A stretch of 64,000 nt of DNA from Leptolyngbya sp. NIES-2104. Lineage in GTDB: Bacteria > Cyanobacteriota > Cyanobacteriia > Leptolyngbyales > Leptolyngbyaceae. Where the stretch lies: positions 4,588,001 to 4,652,000 of the forward strand of contig NZ_BBWW01000001.1 of assembly GCF_001485215.1 (NCBI RefSeq), in the 5' to 3' direction. Position numbers and translations under genes: made by a program. The notes below the pieces were generated by a model. It made no database searches and was not told the DNA's origin. It saw only the letters and a program-made list of their open reading frames with translations. Shown here piece after piece: positions 41,552 through 50,398 of this stretch (positions are counted from its first letter, which is position 1; every line of letters begins with the position of its first letter).

Positions 41552-42940
41552 ATGACGACTAATCGATTTCTCAAACAAGCTATGCGCGTTTCGCGATCGT
41601 ACTCGCTGCGCGTTTCGCGATCGTATTCGCGTCATCTTCCGCATCGAGCCGGTCACTGGTTTAAGTGGCTTTCTCCGGGTCTGCTGGTGAAACGCTGGAT
41701 GTTTATCAGCGTGAGCGGAGTCCTGATGGTGCTTTTGGGGATCGCAATCTGGAGCCGATTGACTCCAGTGTTCTACATCATGCAGTTTTCTGGCGATTTG
41801 CTGGAACTCATGACGCGATTGATTCCAAATTACATCAGCGGTCCTTTGGTGCTGATTGCGGGGTTGCTGCTCGTGTTCTGGGGGCAAAAACGCACATTTG
41901 GATCGATTACCGAAGTGCTGATGAGCGATCGAGATGAAGAACTGGTCGATGTGCTGCTCAGTCATCGGAAGCTAAATCGCGGTGCCAAAATTGTAACGAT
42001 CGGCGGCGGAACGGGATTATCAACGCTGTTGCGGGGATTAAAGACGTTTAGCGCGAATATTACCGCGATCGTGACAGTTGCGGATGATGGTGGTTCATCG
42101 GGACGATTGCGGCGTGAAATTGGCGTGTTGCCTCCCGGAGATATTCGCAATTGTATCGCGGCTCTAGCAGACGAGGAAAAGCTATTAACCGAACTGTTTC
42201 AATACCGATTCAAAGCGGGTGATGGACTGGTTGGGCACAGTTTCGGAAATTTGTTTCTCACGGTGCTAAGTGACATTACTGGCGATTTTGAACGAGCGAT
42301 CGCAGCGAGTTCTAAAGTGTTAGCAATTCGCGGTCAAGTCTTACCTGCAACACTCAGCGATGTGAAACTCTGGGCGGAACTCGCAGACGGGCGATACATC
42401 GAAGGCGAATCGAATATTACCGAGGCGCGAGGGAAGATCGTCAAAATGGGCTGTAAGCCTGCAAATCCGCCTGCATTGCCGAAAGCGCTAGATGCGATCG
42501 AGGAAGCTGATTACATTGTGATTGGACCCGGAAGCTTATACACGAGCGTCATTCCGAATTTATTAGTGCCAGAAATTGCGGATGCGATCGCGGCTCGACA
42601 AGTCCCCTGCATTTACGTGTGCAATATCATGACGCAACCGGGAGAAACCGACGGGTATTCGGTGGCGGATCATATTCGGGCTATCGATCGAGCGTGTGGA
42701 CGGCGCTTGTTTGATTCGGTATTGGTGCAAAAAACGTCTCCTTCTGCCAAAGCGCTCTTGCGGTATGCTCAGGAACAATCTCACCCAGTCGATTTGGATG
42801 CGGATGCGGTGGCACAATTGGAACGGCAGGTGATTCGCGCCAACATCATGATCGAGGATGCGGAAACGGGCTATGTGCGCCATGATTCGCGGAAATTGGC
42901 GCGGGTGATTTTCCGCTGGTACGAACGAGCGCGACAATGA
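41552..42940 (+). CDS. yvcK: YvcK/CofD-like protein (gluconeogenesis factor)
   Basis: The 462-residue cyanobacterial form has an N-terminal extension with two membrane helices (about 47-70 and 93-112). The YvcK domain follows: [78 protein letters not shown] and [15 protein letters not shown]. The family binds UDP-sugars and affects cell-wall synthesis and carbon-source switching. The extension is usual for cyanobacteria. Residues about 12-27 are a duplicated RVSRSYS unit. Confidence 0.9.
   Translation: MTTNRFLKQAMRVSRSYSLRVSRSYSRHLPHRAGHWFKWLSPGLLVKRWMFISVSGVLMVLLGIAIWSRLTPVFYIMQFSGDLLELMTRLIPNYISGPLVLIAGLLLVFWGQKRTFGSITEVLMSDRDEELVDVLLSHRKLNRGAKIVTIGGGTGLSTLLRGLKTFSANITAIVTVADDGGSSGRLRREIGVLPPGDIRNCIAALADEEKLLTELFQYRFKAGDGLVGHSFGNLFLTVLSDITGDFERAIAASSKVLAIRGQVLPATLSDVKLWAELADGRYIEGESNITEARGKIVKMGCKPANPPALPKALDAIEEADYIVIGPGSLYTSVIPNLLVPEIADAIAARQVPCIYVCNIMTQPGETDGYSVADHIRAIDRACGRRLFDSVLVQKTSPSAKALLRYAQEQSHPVDLDADAVAQLERQVIRANIMIEDAETGYVRHDSRKLARVIFRWYERARQ
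41585..41632 (+). repeat. 24-bp direct repeat inside yvcK
   Basis: CGCGTTTCGCGATCGTACTC plus GCTG (41585-41608) is repeated with two or three changes at 41609-41632. It encodes RVSRSYSL and RVSRSYSR in the cytoplasmic N-terminal tail; each unit contains a CGCGATCG core. Confidence 0.85.
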
Positions 42941-42979
42941 GCTTGAATAGAATAGGATTGTGAATTAAGGGCAAAACCC

Positions 42980-43237
42980 ATGACGTTTCACCTCGAACTG
43001 CCGTCAGACCTAGAGCATGAACTTTGTGAAGAAGCCTCTCGATTGAACTTGCCCCTGAATGAGTACATTCTGCGGGTTCTGAGCACAAGACCAGACTCGG
43101 AAAGTTTGCCGAAATCAGGGGCAGAACTGGTGCAATATTGGCAGCAGGCAGGCGTGATTGCTTCGCGTCCAGAGATTAACGATAGTCAATTTTATGCCCG
43201 AAAGCTTAGACAGCAAGCAGAGACACGAGAGCGGTAA
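42980..43237 (+). CDS. Antitoxin of a VapBC-type module
   Basis: An 85-residue protein beginning MTFHLELPSDLEHELCEEAS, a likely ribbon-helix-helix or helix-rich DNA-binding segment (LNLPLNEYILRVLSTRPD), followed by a tail with LVQYWQQAGVIASRPEINDS expected to bind the toxin. It is unrelated in sequence to the two DUF2281 antitoxins. It lies 39 bases after yvcK and four bases before its PIN toxin. Assignment rests on pairing and size. Confidence 0.75.
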   Translation: MTFHLELPSDLEHELCEEASRLNLPLNEYILRVLSTRPDSESLPKSGAELVQYWQQAGVIASRPEINDSQFYARKLRQQAETRER

Positions 43238-43240
43238 AAG

Positions 43241-43621
43241 ATGTATTTGGTCGATACGGATATTTTGATTGATATTCAACGAGGGCATCAACCCGCGATC
43301 GATTGGTTTAAGCAGTTACAAGAACTTCCTAGCATTCCTGGTTACGTGGTGATGGAACTGATTCAGGATGCTCAAAATATGCAGCGAGTTCGGAGCGTCC
43401 TAAAACTGGTAGCTCCTTTGTCGATCGTGTGGGCGACTGAAATGGATTGCGCTCGTGTTTTATCAGACTTCACGACTTATCACTTGTCGAACGGGTTAGG
43501 GCTACTTGATGCGCTGATTGCCGCTTGTGCTGTCGGTCGAGATGCTAAACTCTGCACATTTAATCTCAAGCATTATCAAGTGATTCCAGGTTTGGTCACA
43601 GAGCAACCTTATTCACGTTAG
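43241..43621 (+). CDS. vapC: PIN-domain toxin (VapC-like)
   Basis: A 126-residue PIN protein with MYLVDTDILIDIQRGHQP (first Asp), GYVVMELIQDAQNMQ (Glu), SNGLGLLDALIAACAVGRDA (Asp) and a C-terminal LCTFNLKHYQVIPGL (often N/D). The DTD start and the LLDALIAA box are typical VapC features. It is the third PIN module in the window, with a different antitoxin type. Only three bases separate it from tsaE, so it probably shares the transcript of this essential gene. Confidence 0.86.
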   Translation: MYLVDTDILIDIQRGHQPAIDWFKQLQELPSIPGYVVMELIQDAQNMQRVRSVLKLVAPLSIVWATEMDCARVLSDFTTYHLSNGLGLLDALIAACAVGRDAKLCTFNLKHYQVIPGLVTEQPYSR

Positions 43622-43624
43622 CCT

Positions 43625-44083
43625 ATGACAACGATCGACTTAAAATCCGCCAACGATACGCGATCGCTCGGTCGCCAATTCGGTCAACAGTTACCCGCCG
43701 GAACTGTCCTATTACTCTACGGCGATTTGGGCAGCGGTAAAACTTCATTCGTTCAGGCGTTAGGGGAAGGCTTGGGAATTAAAGACTCGATCGAAAGCCC
43801 CACATTCACCCTAATTAACGAATATCTCACCGGACGAGTGCCGCTCTATCACTTCGATTTGTACCGATTAGAACCGCAGCAAACCGCAACGCTTTACCCA
43901 GAAATTTACTGGGAAGGAATCGAAGTTGAACCGGGAATTTGTGCGATCGAATGGGCGGAACGATTGGCATACAAACCGGATTCTTACCTCGAAATTTCAC
44001 TTAGCTATCAAGACACCGGACGAAAGGCAGAAATTCGCTCGATCGGGTCTGCGAGGATTCCGAATTTAGAGATCCACACCTAG
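43625..44083 (+). CDS. tsaE: tRNA threonylcarbamoyladenosine biosynthesis ATPase TsaE
   Basis: The 152-residue protein carries the Walker A LLLYGDLGSGKTSFVQALGE, SPTFTLINEYLTGRVPLYHF with DLYRLE, and the IEWAERL motif of the P-loop TsaE family. With TsaB, TsaC and TsaD it makes N6-threonylcarbamoyladenosine at A37 of ANN-decoding tRNAs, an essential modification. The length fits. It follows the toxin gene immediately and precedes ndbB by 35 bases in the same direction. Confidence 0.94.
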   Translation: MTTIDLKSANDTRSLGRQFGQQLPAGTVLLLYGDLGSGKTSFVQALGEGLGIKDSIESPTFTLINEYLTGRVPLYHFDLYRLEPQQTATLYPEIYWEGIEVEPGICAIEWAERLAYKPDSYLEISLSYQDTGRKAEIRSIGSARIPNLEIHT

Positions 44084-44118
44084 AATGAAGAGAGTTGCCC
44101 AATCGAAGCGCTCGTCTT

Positions 44119-45321
44119 ATGTCTCACACTCCTGCAAAAATTTGTATTCTCGGTGGTGGTTTTGGAGGTCTCTACACTGCACTCCGATTACACAATCTGC
44201 CTTGGACAAAGACCGAGAAACCAGAAATTACGCTCGTGGATTCCCGCGATCGCTTTGTCTTTTCCCCTTTACTCTACGAATTGGTCACAGGCGAACTGCA
44301 ATCCTGGGAAGTCGCGCCACCATACGAAGAGCTACTCGAAGGCACGTCGATTCGATTCCGTCAGTCGGCGGTGACGGAAATCAATCTCGAAACGAAACAG
44401 GTGCGGATCGAAGATGGCGGACTGCTCGATTACGATCGCTTAGTGCTCGCAATGGGCGGCGAAACTCCGATGGACATGGTTCCGGGTGCGGCAGAATTCG
44501 CGATTCCATTTAGAACAATTCAAGATGCCTATCGATTAGAAGATCGCCTGAGACAGTTAGAAAATTCAGATGCTGATAAAATTCGGATTGCGATCGTCGG
44601 TGCTGGGTATAGCGGTGTTGAACTTGCTTGCAAATTGGCAGATAAATTAGGCAATCGCGGACGAATTCGATTGATCGAACTGTCGGATCAAATTCTGCGA
44701 TCGTCTTCTCCCCATAATCGAGAAGCAGCCACGAAAGCCCTCGAAGCTCGTGGAATCTGGACGGATTTAGAAACATCCGTCGAGGAAATCACCGCTGATA
44801 GTATTTCGCTGCTTTACAAAGGCGTGGTAGATACGATTCCGGTTGATTTAGTCCTTTGGACGATCGGCACTCGCATCCATGAAGTCGTGAAGAATCTGCC
44901 CCTCAAACAGAATCCACGCGGTCAAATTATCGTAACCCCAACTCTGCAAGTGGTGGATCATCCTGAGATTTTCGCGATCGGGGATTTAGCCGACTGCAAA
45001 GATGCCGACAATCAGCAAGTTCCATCGACCGCACAAGCCGCATTCCAGCAAGCCGATTACACCGGATGGAATCTTTGGGCATCGCTGAGCGATCGACCCC
45101 TCTTGCCCTTCCGCTATCAATATCTTGGCGAAATGATGACATTGGGCATCAATGAAGCCACCTTGACCGGATTGGGCATTCAATTAGAGGGAACTGCTGC
45201 CCATCTGGTTCGCCGTTTAGCCTACCTGAATCGAATGCCGACCTTGAGACACCAATTACGAGTGGGATTTAACTGGATTACTCGCCCGATCGTTACCGCA
45301 TTAACTCAAAACCAGGAATAA
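44119..45321 (+). CDS. ndbB: NdbB-like type II NAD(P)H dehydrogenase (demethylphylloquinone reductase)
   Basis: The 400-residue flavoprotein begins MSHTPAKICILGGGFGGLYT (FAD dinucleotide fold), with PLLYELVTGELQSWEVAPPY, a second nucleotide fold IAIVGAGYSGVELACKL, VDLVLWTIGTR and the FAD-binding FAIGDLADCKDADNQQVPST. The overall sequence closely follows the cyanobacterial NdbB group (Synechocystis Slr1743), which reduces demethylphylloquinone before the last methylation of phylloquinone. The start at 44119 gives the expected short lead. It thus links to the men operon in this window. Confidence 0.85.
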   Translation: MSHTPAKICILGGGFGGLYTALRLHNLPWTKTEKPEITLVDSRDRFVFSPLLYELVTGELQSWEVAPPYEELLEGTSIRFRQSAVTEINLETKQVRIEDGGLLDYDRLVLAMGGETPMDMVPGAAEFAIPFRTIQDAYRLEDRLRQLENSDADKIRIAIVGAGYSGVELACKLADKLGNRGRIRLIELSDQILRSSSPHNREAATKALEARGIWTDLETSVEEITADSISLLYKGVVDTIPVDLVLWTIGTRIHEVVKNLPLKQNPRGQIIVTPTLQVVDHPEIFAIGDLADCKDADNQQVPSTAQAAFQQADYTGWNLWASLSDRPLLPFRYQYLGEMMTLGINEATLTGLGIQLEGTAAHLVRRLAYLNRMPTLRHQLRVGFNWITRPIVTALTQNQE

Positions 45322-45363
45322 TAATCGGTGTGTATTCCTTGTTGAGTTTGAGATTGTAAAGTC

Positions 45364-46005
45364 ATGAAGCGTCCCCATGTCGTATTTTTTGATGCGGTTG
45401 GTACATTGTTTGGGGTGCGAGGTAGTGTGGGTCAAGTTTATCGGGAGATTGCCCAACAGCACGGCGTGGAAGTCGATGCAGGAGTAATCGATCGAGCCTT
45501 TTACGAAGCCTTCAAAGCCTCGCCGCCCTGTACGTTTCCGGGTGTTGATGTGTTAGAAATTCCCCAGCTTGAACAGCAGTGGTGGAATACGATCGCGCAA
45601 CAAACCTTCGATCGGGCTGAGGTTCTCGACAAGTTCGAGGATTTTTCCAGCTTTTTCTCGGATTTGTATTTCCACTTTGAAACCGCTAAGCCCTGGATGA
45701 TTTATCCAGACACGTTGCCAACCCTGCAAAAACTCAGAAGTCTCAATATTCCGCTCGGCATTCTCTCGAATTTCGATTCGCGATTGTACAAAGTGCTCAG
45801 AGCGTTAGATTTGGCGGATTATTTCGATTCAGTCACGATTTCGACTGAGGCGGGAGTGGCGAAACCTGATCCGAAAATTTTCTCGATCGCGCTTGCGAAA
45901 CATCAATGTGATCCTGAAAATGCGTGGCACATTGGCGATAGTTTGCAGGAAGATTACGAGGCGGCGAATGCAGCGGGATTAAGGGGGGTTTTGCTTGATC
46001 GATAA
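45364..46005 (+). CDS. HAD-IA family hydrolase
   Basis: The 213-residue phosphatase-like protein has motif I VVFFDAVGTLFGVRG (nucleophile Asp; the usual DxDGT is DAVGT, so the second Asp is replaced by Val), motif II ILSNFDSRL, motif III around EAGVAKPDPKIF (Lys) and motif IV HIGDSLQEDYEAANAAGL. The Asp-to-Val change at the general acid position is typical of the REG-2-like HDHD3 subgroup and may reduce phosphatase activity. The substrate is unknown. It follows ndbB by 42 bases in the same direction. Confidence 0.87.
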   Translation: MKRPHVVFFDAVGTLFGVRGSVGQVYREIAQQHGVEVDAGVIDRAFYEAFKASPPCTFPGVDVLEIPQLEQQWWNTIAQQTFDRAEVLDKFEDFSSFFSDLYFHFETAKPWMIYPDTLPTLQKLRSLNIPLGILSNFDSRLYKVLRALDLADYFDSVTISTEAGVAKPDPKIFSIALAKHQCDPENAWHIGDSLQEDYEAANAAGLRGVLLDR

Positions 46006-46074
46006 ACGGATTTCGATCGTGTGGGCACGATTTGGAAAAGTCCAATACGATTAATTCTGCGTTTACCCGACGAC

Positions 46075-46125
46075 GTAGAGACGCGAACACCAAAGGTGCA
46101 GCGAAGCTCCTAATCGCGTCTCTAC
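46075..46125. repeat. Third GTAGAGACG-family repeat, with an altered centre
   Basis: GTAGAGACGCGA (46075-46086) and TCGCGTCTCTAC (46114-46125) are exact inverted arms separated by 27 bases. In the copies at 10341 and 13832 the arms are essentially contiguous. It lies between convergent HAD and fabI genes. Confidence 0.88.
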
Positions 46126-46160
46126 CCGGATTTCGGGGATTACCCCACCGATTTCGCACA

Positions 46161-46958
46161 TTATTCCGCCGGTTTTGATCCCGTCATCCCCATAATTTCG
46201 TAACCCGCATCCACGTAAATCACCTGTCCCGTAATCCCGCTCGACAAATCACTGCACAAAAATGCCGCCGCATTCCCGACCTCAATCTGCGTCACGGTCC
46301 GACGCAACGGCGCAACTTCTTCGACGTGGTGAATCATATCGAGAATGCCACCCACCGCAGACGAAGCCAACGTCCGAATTGGACCCGCTGAAATTGCATT
46401 CACTCGAACATTGTTTTGACCGAGTTCCGAAGCAAGATAGCGCACATTCATTTCCAAAGCTGCTTTCGCGATTCCCATCACGTTGTAGTTCGGAATCACT
46501 TTCACGCCACCTAAATACGTCAAAGTCACGATACTACCGCCCTCAGTCATCAACGGTTTCGCGGCTCCTGCCAACTGAATCAGCGAATACGCACTAATAT
46601 CCAGTGCAGTTTCAAAGCCCTTCCGAGACGTTTTAGAAAAATCACCCGATAAATCGTCTTTATTCGCAAACGCCAAACAGTGAATCAAAATATCAATCTT
46701 GCCCCACTTGTCCCGCACTGTATTAAATGCGTCCTCAATCTGAGCATCATCTTGCACATTCAGCGGCAGAAACAAGCTCGGATTCAACGGCTCCGTGAGT
46801 TCTGCGACTTTCTTTTCTGCTTTGCCTTTCTCGTCGGGTAGATACGTAATGCCAATATTTGCGCCTGCTTTGTGGAGCTGTTGAGCGATGCCCCATGCGA
46901 TCGATCGATTGTTCGCGATTCCCGTTACAAGTGCATTTTTTCCAGTCAGGTCTAGCAT
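46161..46958 (-). CDS. fabI: Enoyl-[acyl-carrier-protein] reductase (NADH)
   Basis: The 265-residue protein is a FabI-type reductase: NALVTGIANNRSIAWGIAQQ, LPLNVQDDAQIEDAFNTVRD, HCLAFANKDDLSGDFSKTSR, DISAYSLIQLAGAAKPLMTE, the Tyr-x6-Lys catalytic pair in SIVTLTYLGGVKVIPNYNVM GIAKAALE, and SAGPIRTLASSAVGG. It performs the last reduction in each fatty acid elongation round. The start MLDLTGKNALVTG fits. It stands alone between convergent and codirectional unrelated genes. Confidence 0.96.
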   Translation of the reverse strand: MLDLTGKNALVTGIANNRSIAWGIAQQLHKAGANIGITYLPDEKGKAEKKVAELTEPLNPSLFLPLNVQDDAQIEDAFNTVRDKWGKIDILIHCLAFANKDDLSGDFSKTSRKGFETALDISAYSLIQLAGAAKPLMTEGGSIVTLTYLGGVKVIPNYNVMGIAKAALEMNVRYLASELGQNNVRVNAISAGPIRTLASSAVGGILDMIHHVEEVAPLRRTVTQIEVGNAAAFLCSDLSSGITGQVIYVDAGYEIMGMTGSKPAE

Positions 46959-47016
46959 GGTTCTTCTACCGTGGTAAGCATTTATGAGGATAGCAGCAAA
47001 GGGATCGCCCCAAACG

Positions 47017-47048
47017 AAAACTCCGACCTCATCAGAGAAGCCGGAGTT
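47017..47048 (-). terminator. Rho-independent terminator after the ChaB-like gene
   Basis: On the minus strand AACTCCG pairs with CGGAGTT around a GC-rich loop and is followed by TTTCG, 22 bases beyond the stop of the gene ending at 47070. Confidence 0.7.
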
Positions 47049-47069
47049 CTGATTCTTTAGTAGTCTAAA

Positions 47070-47471
47070 TTAGCTTGCGCTACCACCGACACCCGATCCA
47101 ATGGTGCGATCGTCAGGCTGACCTTTGCGATGCCAGCTTCCATCTTGACTCCGGGCAAATCCTTGCTTGATGCTATTCCATGCCACTTTGATTGCAGCTT
47201 CACGGCTCAAACCATCTTTCTGAGAATTCTTAAATGCAGTCAAGAACACCTGATCCGAGCCGTCTAAAAGCTGATCGGTCACTTCAGCAGGCAGTTTTTC
47301 ATTCTGTTCGTCAACATCATCCCGCTTGTCTGCAATTTGATCGGGAGTCGATTTTGAGGTAGATAAGTTTGCTTGCTGTTCAGGAGTCTGAACAGCATTA
47401 ACGGCTTCAAGCTGGTTATCTTCAGCGCTGATTTGAGGATTTGATTGGGTTCTTTCGCTTCCGGTTGGCAT
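47070..47471 (-). CDS. ChaB-like protein
   Basis: The 133-residue protein has a disordered acidic N-terminus (about 1-55, rich in Gln, Asn, Ser, Asp) and a helical C-terminal domain with KLPAEVTDQLLDGSDQVFLT, FKNSQKDGLSREAAIKVAWN and SIKQGFARSQDGSWHRKGQ. This matches the ChaB fold (KLP.. start, A..A...AW..I/VK pattern and a terminal G-x-W). ChaB is named for a putative regulator of the ChaA cation antiporter, but its role is unclear. No chaA is present here. Confidence 0.75.
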   Translation of the reverse strand: MPTGSERTQSNPQISAEDNQLEAVNAVQTPEQQANLSTSKSTPDQIADKRDDVDEQNEKLPAEVTDQLLDGSDQVFLTAFKNSQKDGLSREAAIKVAWNSIKQGFARSQDGSWHRKGQPDDRTIGSGVGGSAS

Positions 47472-47590
47472 AATGAATAACTCCTAGAATATTAAATCTG
47501 GAATCATCCTATGGGGATCAGCTTGCTCACACATCTTTCAAAAGAAGGTTTGTCTTAGCAAGGATCTCTATCCGGATGGGGAGTTGATTT

Positions 47591-48394
47591 CTACGGATTG
47601 CAGTAGGGACAGTACATTGGATCAGCTTTCTGTTCAGAAATTTTCTCTTGTGCAAACCCGCACTTTGAACAGCGATCGACAGACACTAAAATCAAATCCG
47701 TCGGACTCCCACACCAGCTACAGGGCAATCCCCGTTTCACTTCTGCTACGGTAAATCCAGGCGTTCCACACTCCGGACAGCAGTGTTTCAACTTCTTTAT
47801 TAAATCTAGAGTAGCTTTCGCGATCGCTTTCATTCGCGTTGGATTGTTCATCGCTCTCATATCCGTTTCGAGGTGAACTTTTCCACTCGAAACCGCTGCT
47901 TTTAACTGATCAAAATCTCCAATTCCTTTCAAAATCTTTTCTTGATCAATCACTACTAATTTGTGCTCTGGAAATCCTATTTTCATTGCAAATTGATAAG
48001 CCTCATCGTAATTAGAAACAGTGCGATGATTGAAATTTGTTTCGGTTGAAATCGATTCTCCAACAATTTCTAAATCATTCAATGTATCAATTAAGATCAC
48101 GATTTCGCGATTACAAGGCAGCATCGGAAACGAAGGATGCGGGGCGAAACTGCCTTCAGACGCGATCGCTAAATCTCCCCCGACCCGTTCAAGTGCCGCG
48201 AATGCCTTTTTTCTTGCAGCCTCTAATTGATCACCCGATCGAGCGATTTCTCGTGTAAATGTGCCAAAGCGATCGGTATTGAAATCTGTTGGAACTTGAA
48301 CTTTCAAACCGAATTCCGATTCGAGAATGGGCGCGATCGCTTCCTCCTTGCGGTGCATTGTTGCCAGTACAGCAACTCGATCGTTGAACATCAT
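47591..48394 (-). CDS. Hypothetical protein with C-terminal zinc ribbons (DUF6671-like)
   Basis: A 267-residue protein starting MMFNDRVAVLATMHRKEEAI, containing IASEGSFAPHPSFPMLPCNR and VHLETDMRAMNNPTRMKAIA. The C-terminal 65 residues have four Cys pairs (CCPECG, CSWCG, CSKCG, CPYCN), predicted to bind two zinc ions. I recall similar bacterial proteins as DUF6671; I am not certain. The conserved GSFAPHP and ETDMRAMNNPTR blocks look like an active-site pocket, function unknown. ATG at 48394 or 48391. Confidence 0.65.
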   Translation of the reverse strand: MMFNDRVAVLATMHRKEEAIAPILESEFGLKVQVPTDFNTDRFGTFTREIARSGDQLEAARKKAFAALERVGGDLAIASEGSFAPHPSFPMLPCNREIVILIDTLNDLEIVGESISTETNFNHRTVSNYDEAYQFAMKIGFPEHKLVVIDQEKILKGIGDFDQLKAAVSSGKVHLETDMRAMNNPTRMKAIAKATLDLIKKLKHCCPECGTPGFTVAEVKRGLPCSWCGSPTDLILVSVDRCSKCGFAQEKISEQKADPMYCPYCNP

Positions 48395-48636
48395 CAAAAC
48401 GCTCCTGACAGTCCATTCTCATTTTGCGGTCAAATCGCATCACAGAACTTCAGAATCACAGATCCGGTTCATCGCAAATTGGGTTATGATGATGCTTCTG
48501 AATACTTAATGCGTCTAAATAGATCGTTGCGAATGAAAAACGCCAGCGATCGGAAGGTGTCGGCTGCACATTAAAGTTGTGTGCGTTGCATCGAAAGGAG
48601 GCAAATTTTAACGGAGACAACTGGGAAACGTTTAGC

Positions 48637-49647
48637 ATGGTCAATCAGAACACTTTGGACGTTGGTTTTACCCACGAGGATTTCGCGGCTCTGCTGGATA
48701 AGTACGACTATCACTTCAGTCCAGGAGATGTCGTCGCCGGAACCGTGTTTAGCTTAGAGCCAAGAGGCGCATTGATTGACATCGGTGCGAAAACGGCGGC
48801 ATATATTCCGATTCAGGAAATGTCGATCAATCGCATTGATGCCCCAGAAGAGGTGCTGCAATCAAACGAAACACGCGAATTTTTCATCCTGGCGGATGAG
48901 AATGAAGATGGGCAGTTGACCCTCTCGATTCGCCGCATTGAATATATGCGGGCATGGGAACGGGTTCGCCAACTCCAGGCGGAAGATGCCACGGTACGAT
49001 CGCTCGTGTTTGCGACAAATCGTGGTGGTGCGCTGGTTCGGATTGAGGGCTTACGTGGATTTATTCCCGGTTCTCACATCAGCACTCGTAAACCCAAAGA
49101 AGAATTAGTCGGTGAAGAGTTGCCTTTGAAGTTCCTAGAAGTGGACGAAGAGCGTAACCGTCTCGTTCTCAGCCATCGTCGGGCACTGGTTGAACGCAAG
49201 ATGAACCGTTTGGAAGTGGGCGAAGTCGTGATCGGAACGGTTCGCGGAATCAAGCCTTACGGTGCGTTTATCGATATCGGCGGTGTCAGCGGTCTGTTGC
49301 ACATTTCCGAAATTTCGCACGACCACATCGATACGCCTCACAGTGTATTTAATGTGAATGACGAAGTGAAAGTCATGATCATTGACCTCGATGCGGAGCG
49401 CGGGCGGATTTCGCTTTCGACCAAGCAGCTTGAACCAGAACCGGGTGACATGGTGAAGAACCCGCAAGTGGTTTATGACAAGGCTGAAGAGATGGCAGCG
49501 AAGTACCGCGAGAACATGAAGCAACAGGCTCAAGGTGCTGCAATTCCTGCGATCGAGATTCCGGTAGCGGTTGAAGATGCGCCTGTCGCGACCGAAGAAG
49601 TTGAAGCAATTCCAGAAGCGATTCCAGAAGCGATCGAAGCTGAATAG
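48637..49647 (+). CDS. rpsA: 30S ribosomal protein S1
   Basis: The 336-residue product contains three S1 domains (about 30-100, 115-180, 195-265). The first reads GDVVAGTVFSLEPRGALIDI and the third GEVVIGTVRGIKPYGAFIDI with GVSGLLHISEISHDHIDTPH. An acidic Glu/Ala/Pro-rich tail (about 300-336) follows. This is the short cyanobacterial S1 (Rps1A type), which binds mRNA on the 30S. I use the ATG at 48637, MVNQNTLDVGFTHEDFAALL. A strong terminator follows directly. Confidence 0.95.
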   Translation: MVNQNTLDVGFTHEDFAALLDKYDYHFSPGDVVAGTVFSLEPRGALIDIGAKTAAYIPIQEMSINRIDAPEEVLQSNETREFFILADENEDGQLTLSIRRIEYMRAWERVRQLQAEDATVRSLVFATNRGGALVRIEGLRGFIPGSHISTRKPKEELVGEELPLKFLEVDEERNRLVLSHRRALVERKMNRLEVGEVVIGTVRGIKPYGAFIDIGGVSGLLHISEISHDHIDTPHSVFNVNDEVKVMIIDLDAERGRISLSTKQLEPEPGDMVKNPQVVYDKAEEMAAKYRENMKQQAQGAAIPAIEIPVAVEDAPVATEEVEAIPEAIPEAIEAE

Positions 49648-49673
49648 TTTCGATTCGTAATTAACACAATCAC

Positions 49674-49697
49674 AGAGGGAGCAATCCCTCTTTTTTA
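49674..49697 (+). terminator. Rho-independent terminator after rpsA
   Basis: AGAGGGA (49674-49680) and TCCCTCT (49685-49691) enclose a GCAA loop and are followed by TTTTTTA. The following HAD gene starts only six bases later. Confidence 0.9.
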
Positions 49698-49702
49698 TTG
49701 GT

Positions 49703-50398
49703 ATGGTGACTATTGTTTGTAATGGCGTTCAGTTTGAAAATATCGAGGCTGTCATTTTCGATAAAGATGGCACACTGGCAAATTCTCACCAATATCTCTG
49801 GCATTTGGCAGAAAAACGGGCGGAATTGATTGATGCAATCGTGCCTGGTCTAAAATCCAAAATTCTAGCGACCTTTGAATGTGGTAATCCAGCCGGATTA
49901 ATGGCGATCGGAACACGAGAAGACGATGAGATTGCGATCGCATCTCTTCTGAACCGTGCCGATGCGCGATCAATTGTTCAATCCGCATTTCAACAAGCCG
50001 ATCAACAATTACCCCGCAAAGCAACATTGACTCCGCTATATCCTGAAATCGTTGAATTACTACAATCTTTGAATTCCTTGAAGCTTGGAATTCTCTCTAG
50101 TGATATTGAACCGAATATTAGAGATTTTCTTGAGGAATATCAACTATCGGCTTACTTTCAAGGAATGATTGGCGCACAGCCAGGAATCAGTAAGCCGAAC
50201 CCGAAATTATTGTTTTTGATTTGCAAAGTCTTGAATGTTGAGCCTGAGGCGGCGCTAGTGATCGGAGACACGATCGCAGATACGACATTAACGCCTCGAT
50301 CAATTGGCGTGACTTGGGGCGGAAATACGATCGCGCAATTAATCGGAGCAGGCGCGATCGCACATTATCCCTCTGATATTCGACTAAGCCACACGTGA
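49703..50398 (+). CDS. HAD family hydrolase
   Basis: The 231-residue protein has motif I AVIFDKDGTLANSHQYLW (nucleophile Asp and general acid Asp), motif II LGILSSDIEP, the GISKPNPKLLFLICKVLNVE Lys region and motif IV ALVIGDTIADTTL. All four catalytic motifs are intact, so a phosphatase is likely. The substrate is not evident. It lies directly after the rpsA terminator and convergently overlaps the response regulator gene by 15 bases. Confidence 0.87.
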   Translation: MVTIVCNGVQFENIEAVIFDKDGTLANSHQYLWHLAEKRAELIDAIVPGLKSKILATFECGNPAGLMAIGTREDDEIAIASLLNRADARSIVQSAFQQADQQLPRKATLTPLYPEIVELLQSLNSLKLGILSSDIEPNIRDFLEEYQLSAYFQGMIGAQPGISKPNPKLLFLICKVLNVEPEAALVIGDTIADTTLTPRSIGVTWGGNTIAQLIGAGAIAHYPSDIRLSHT

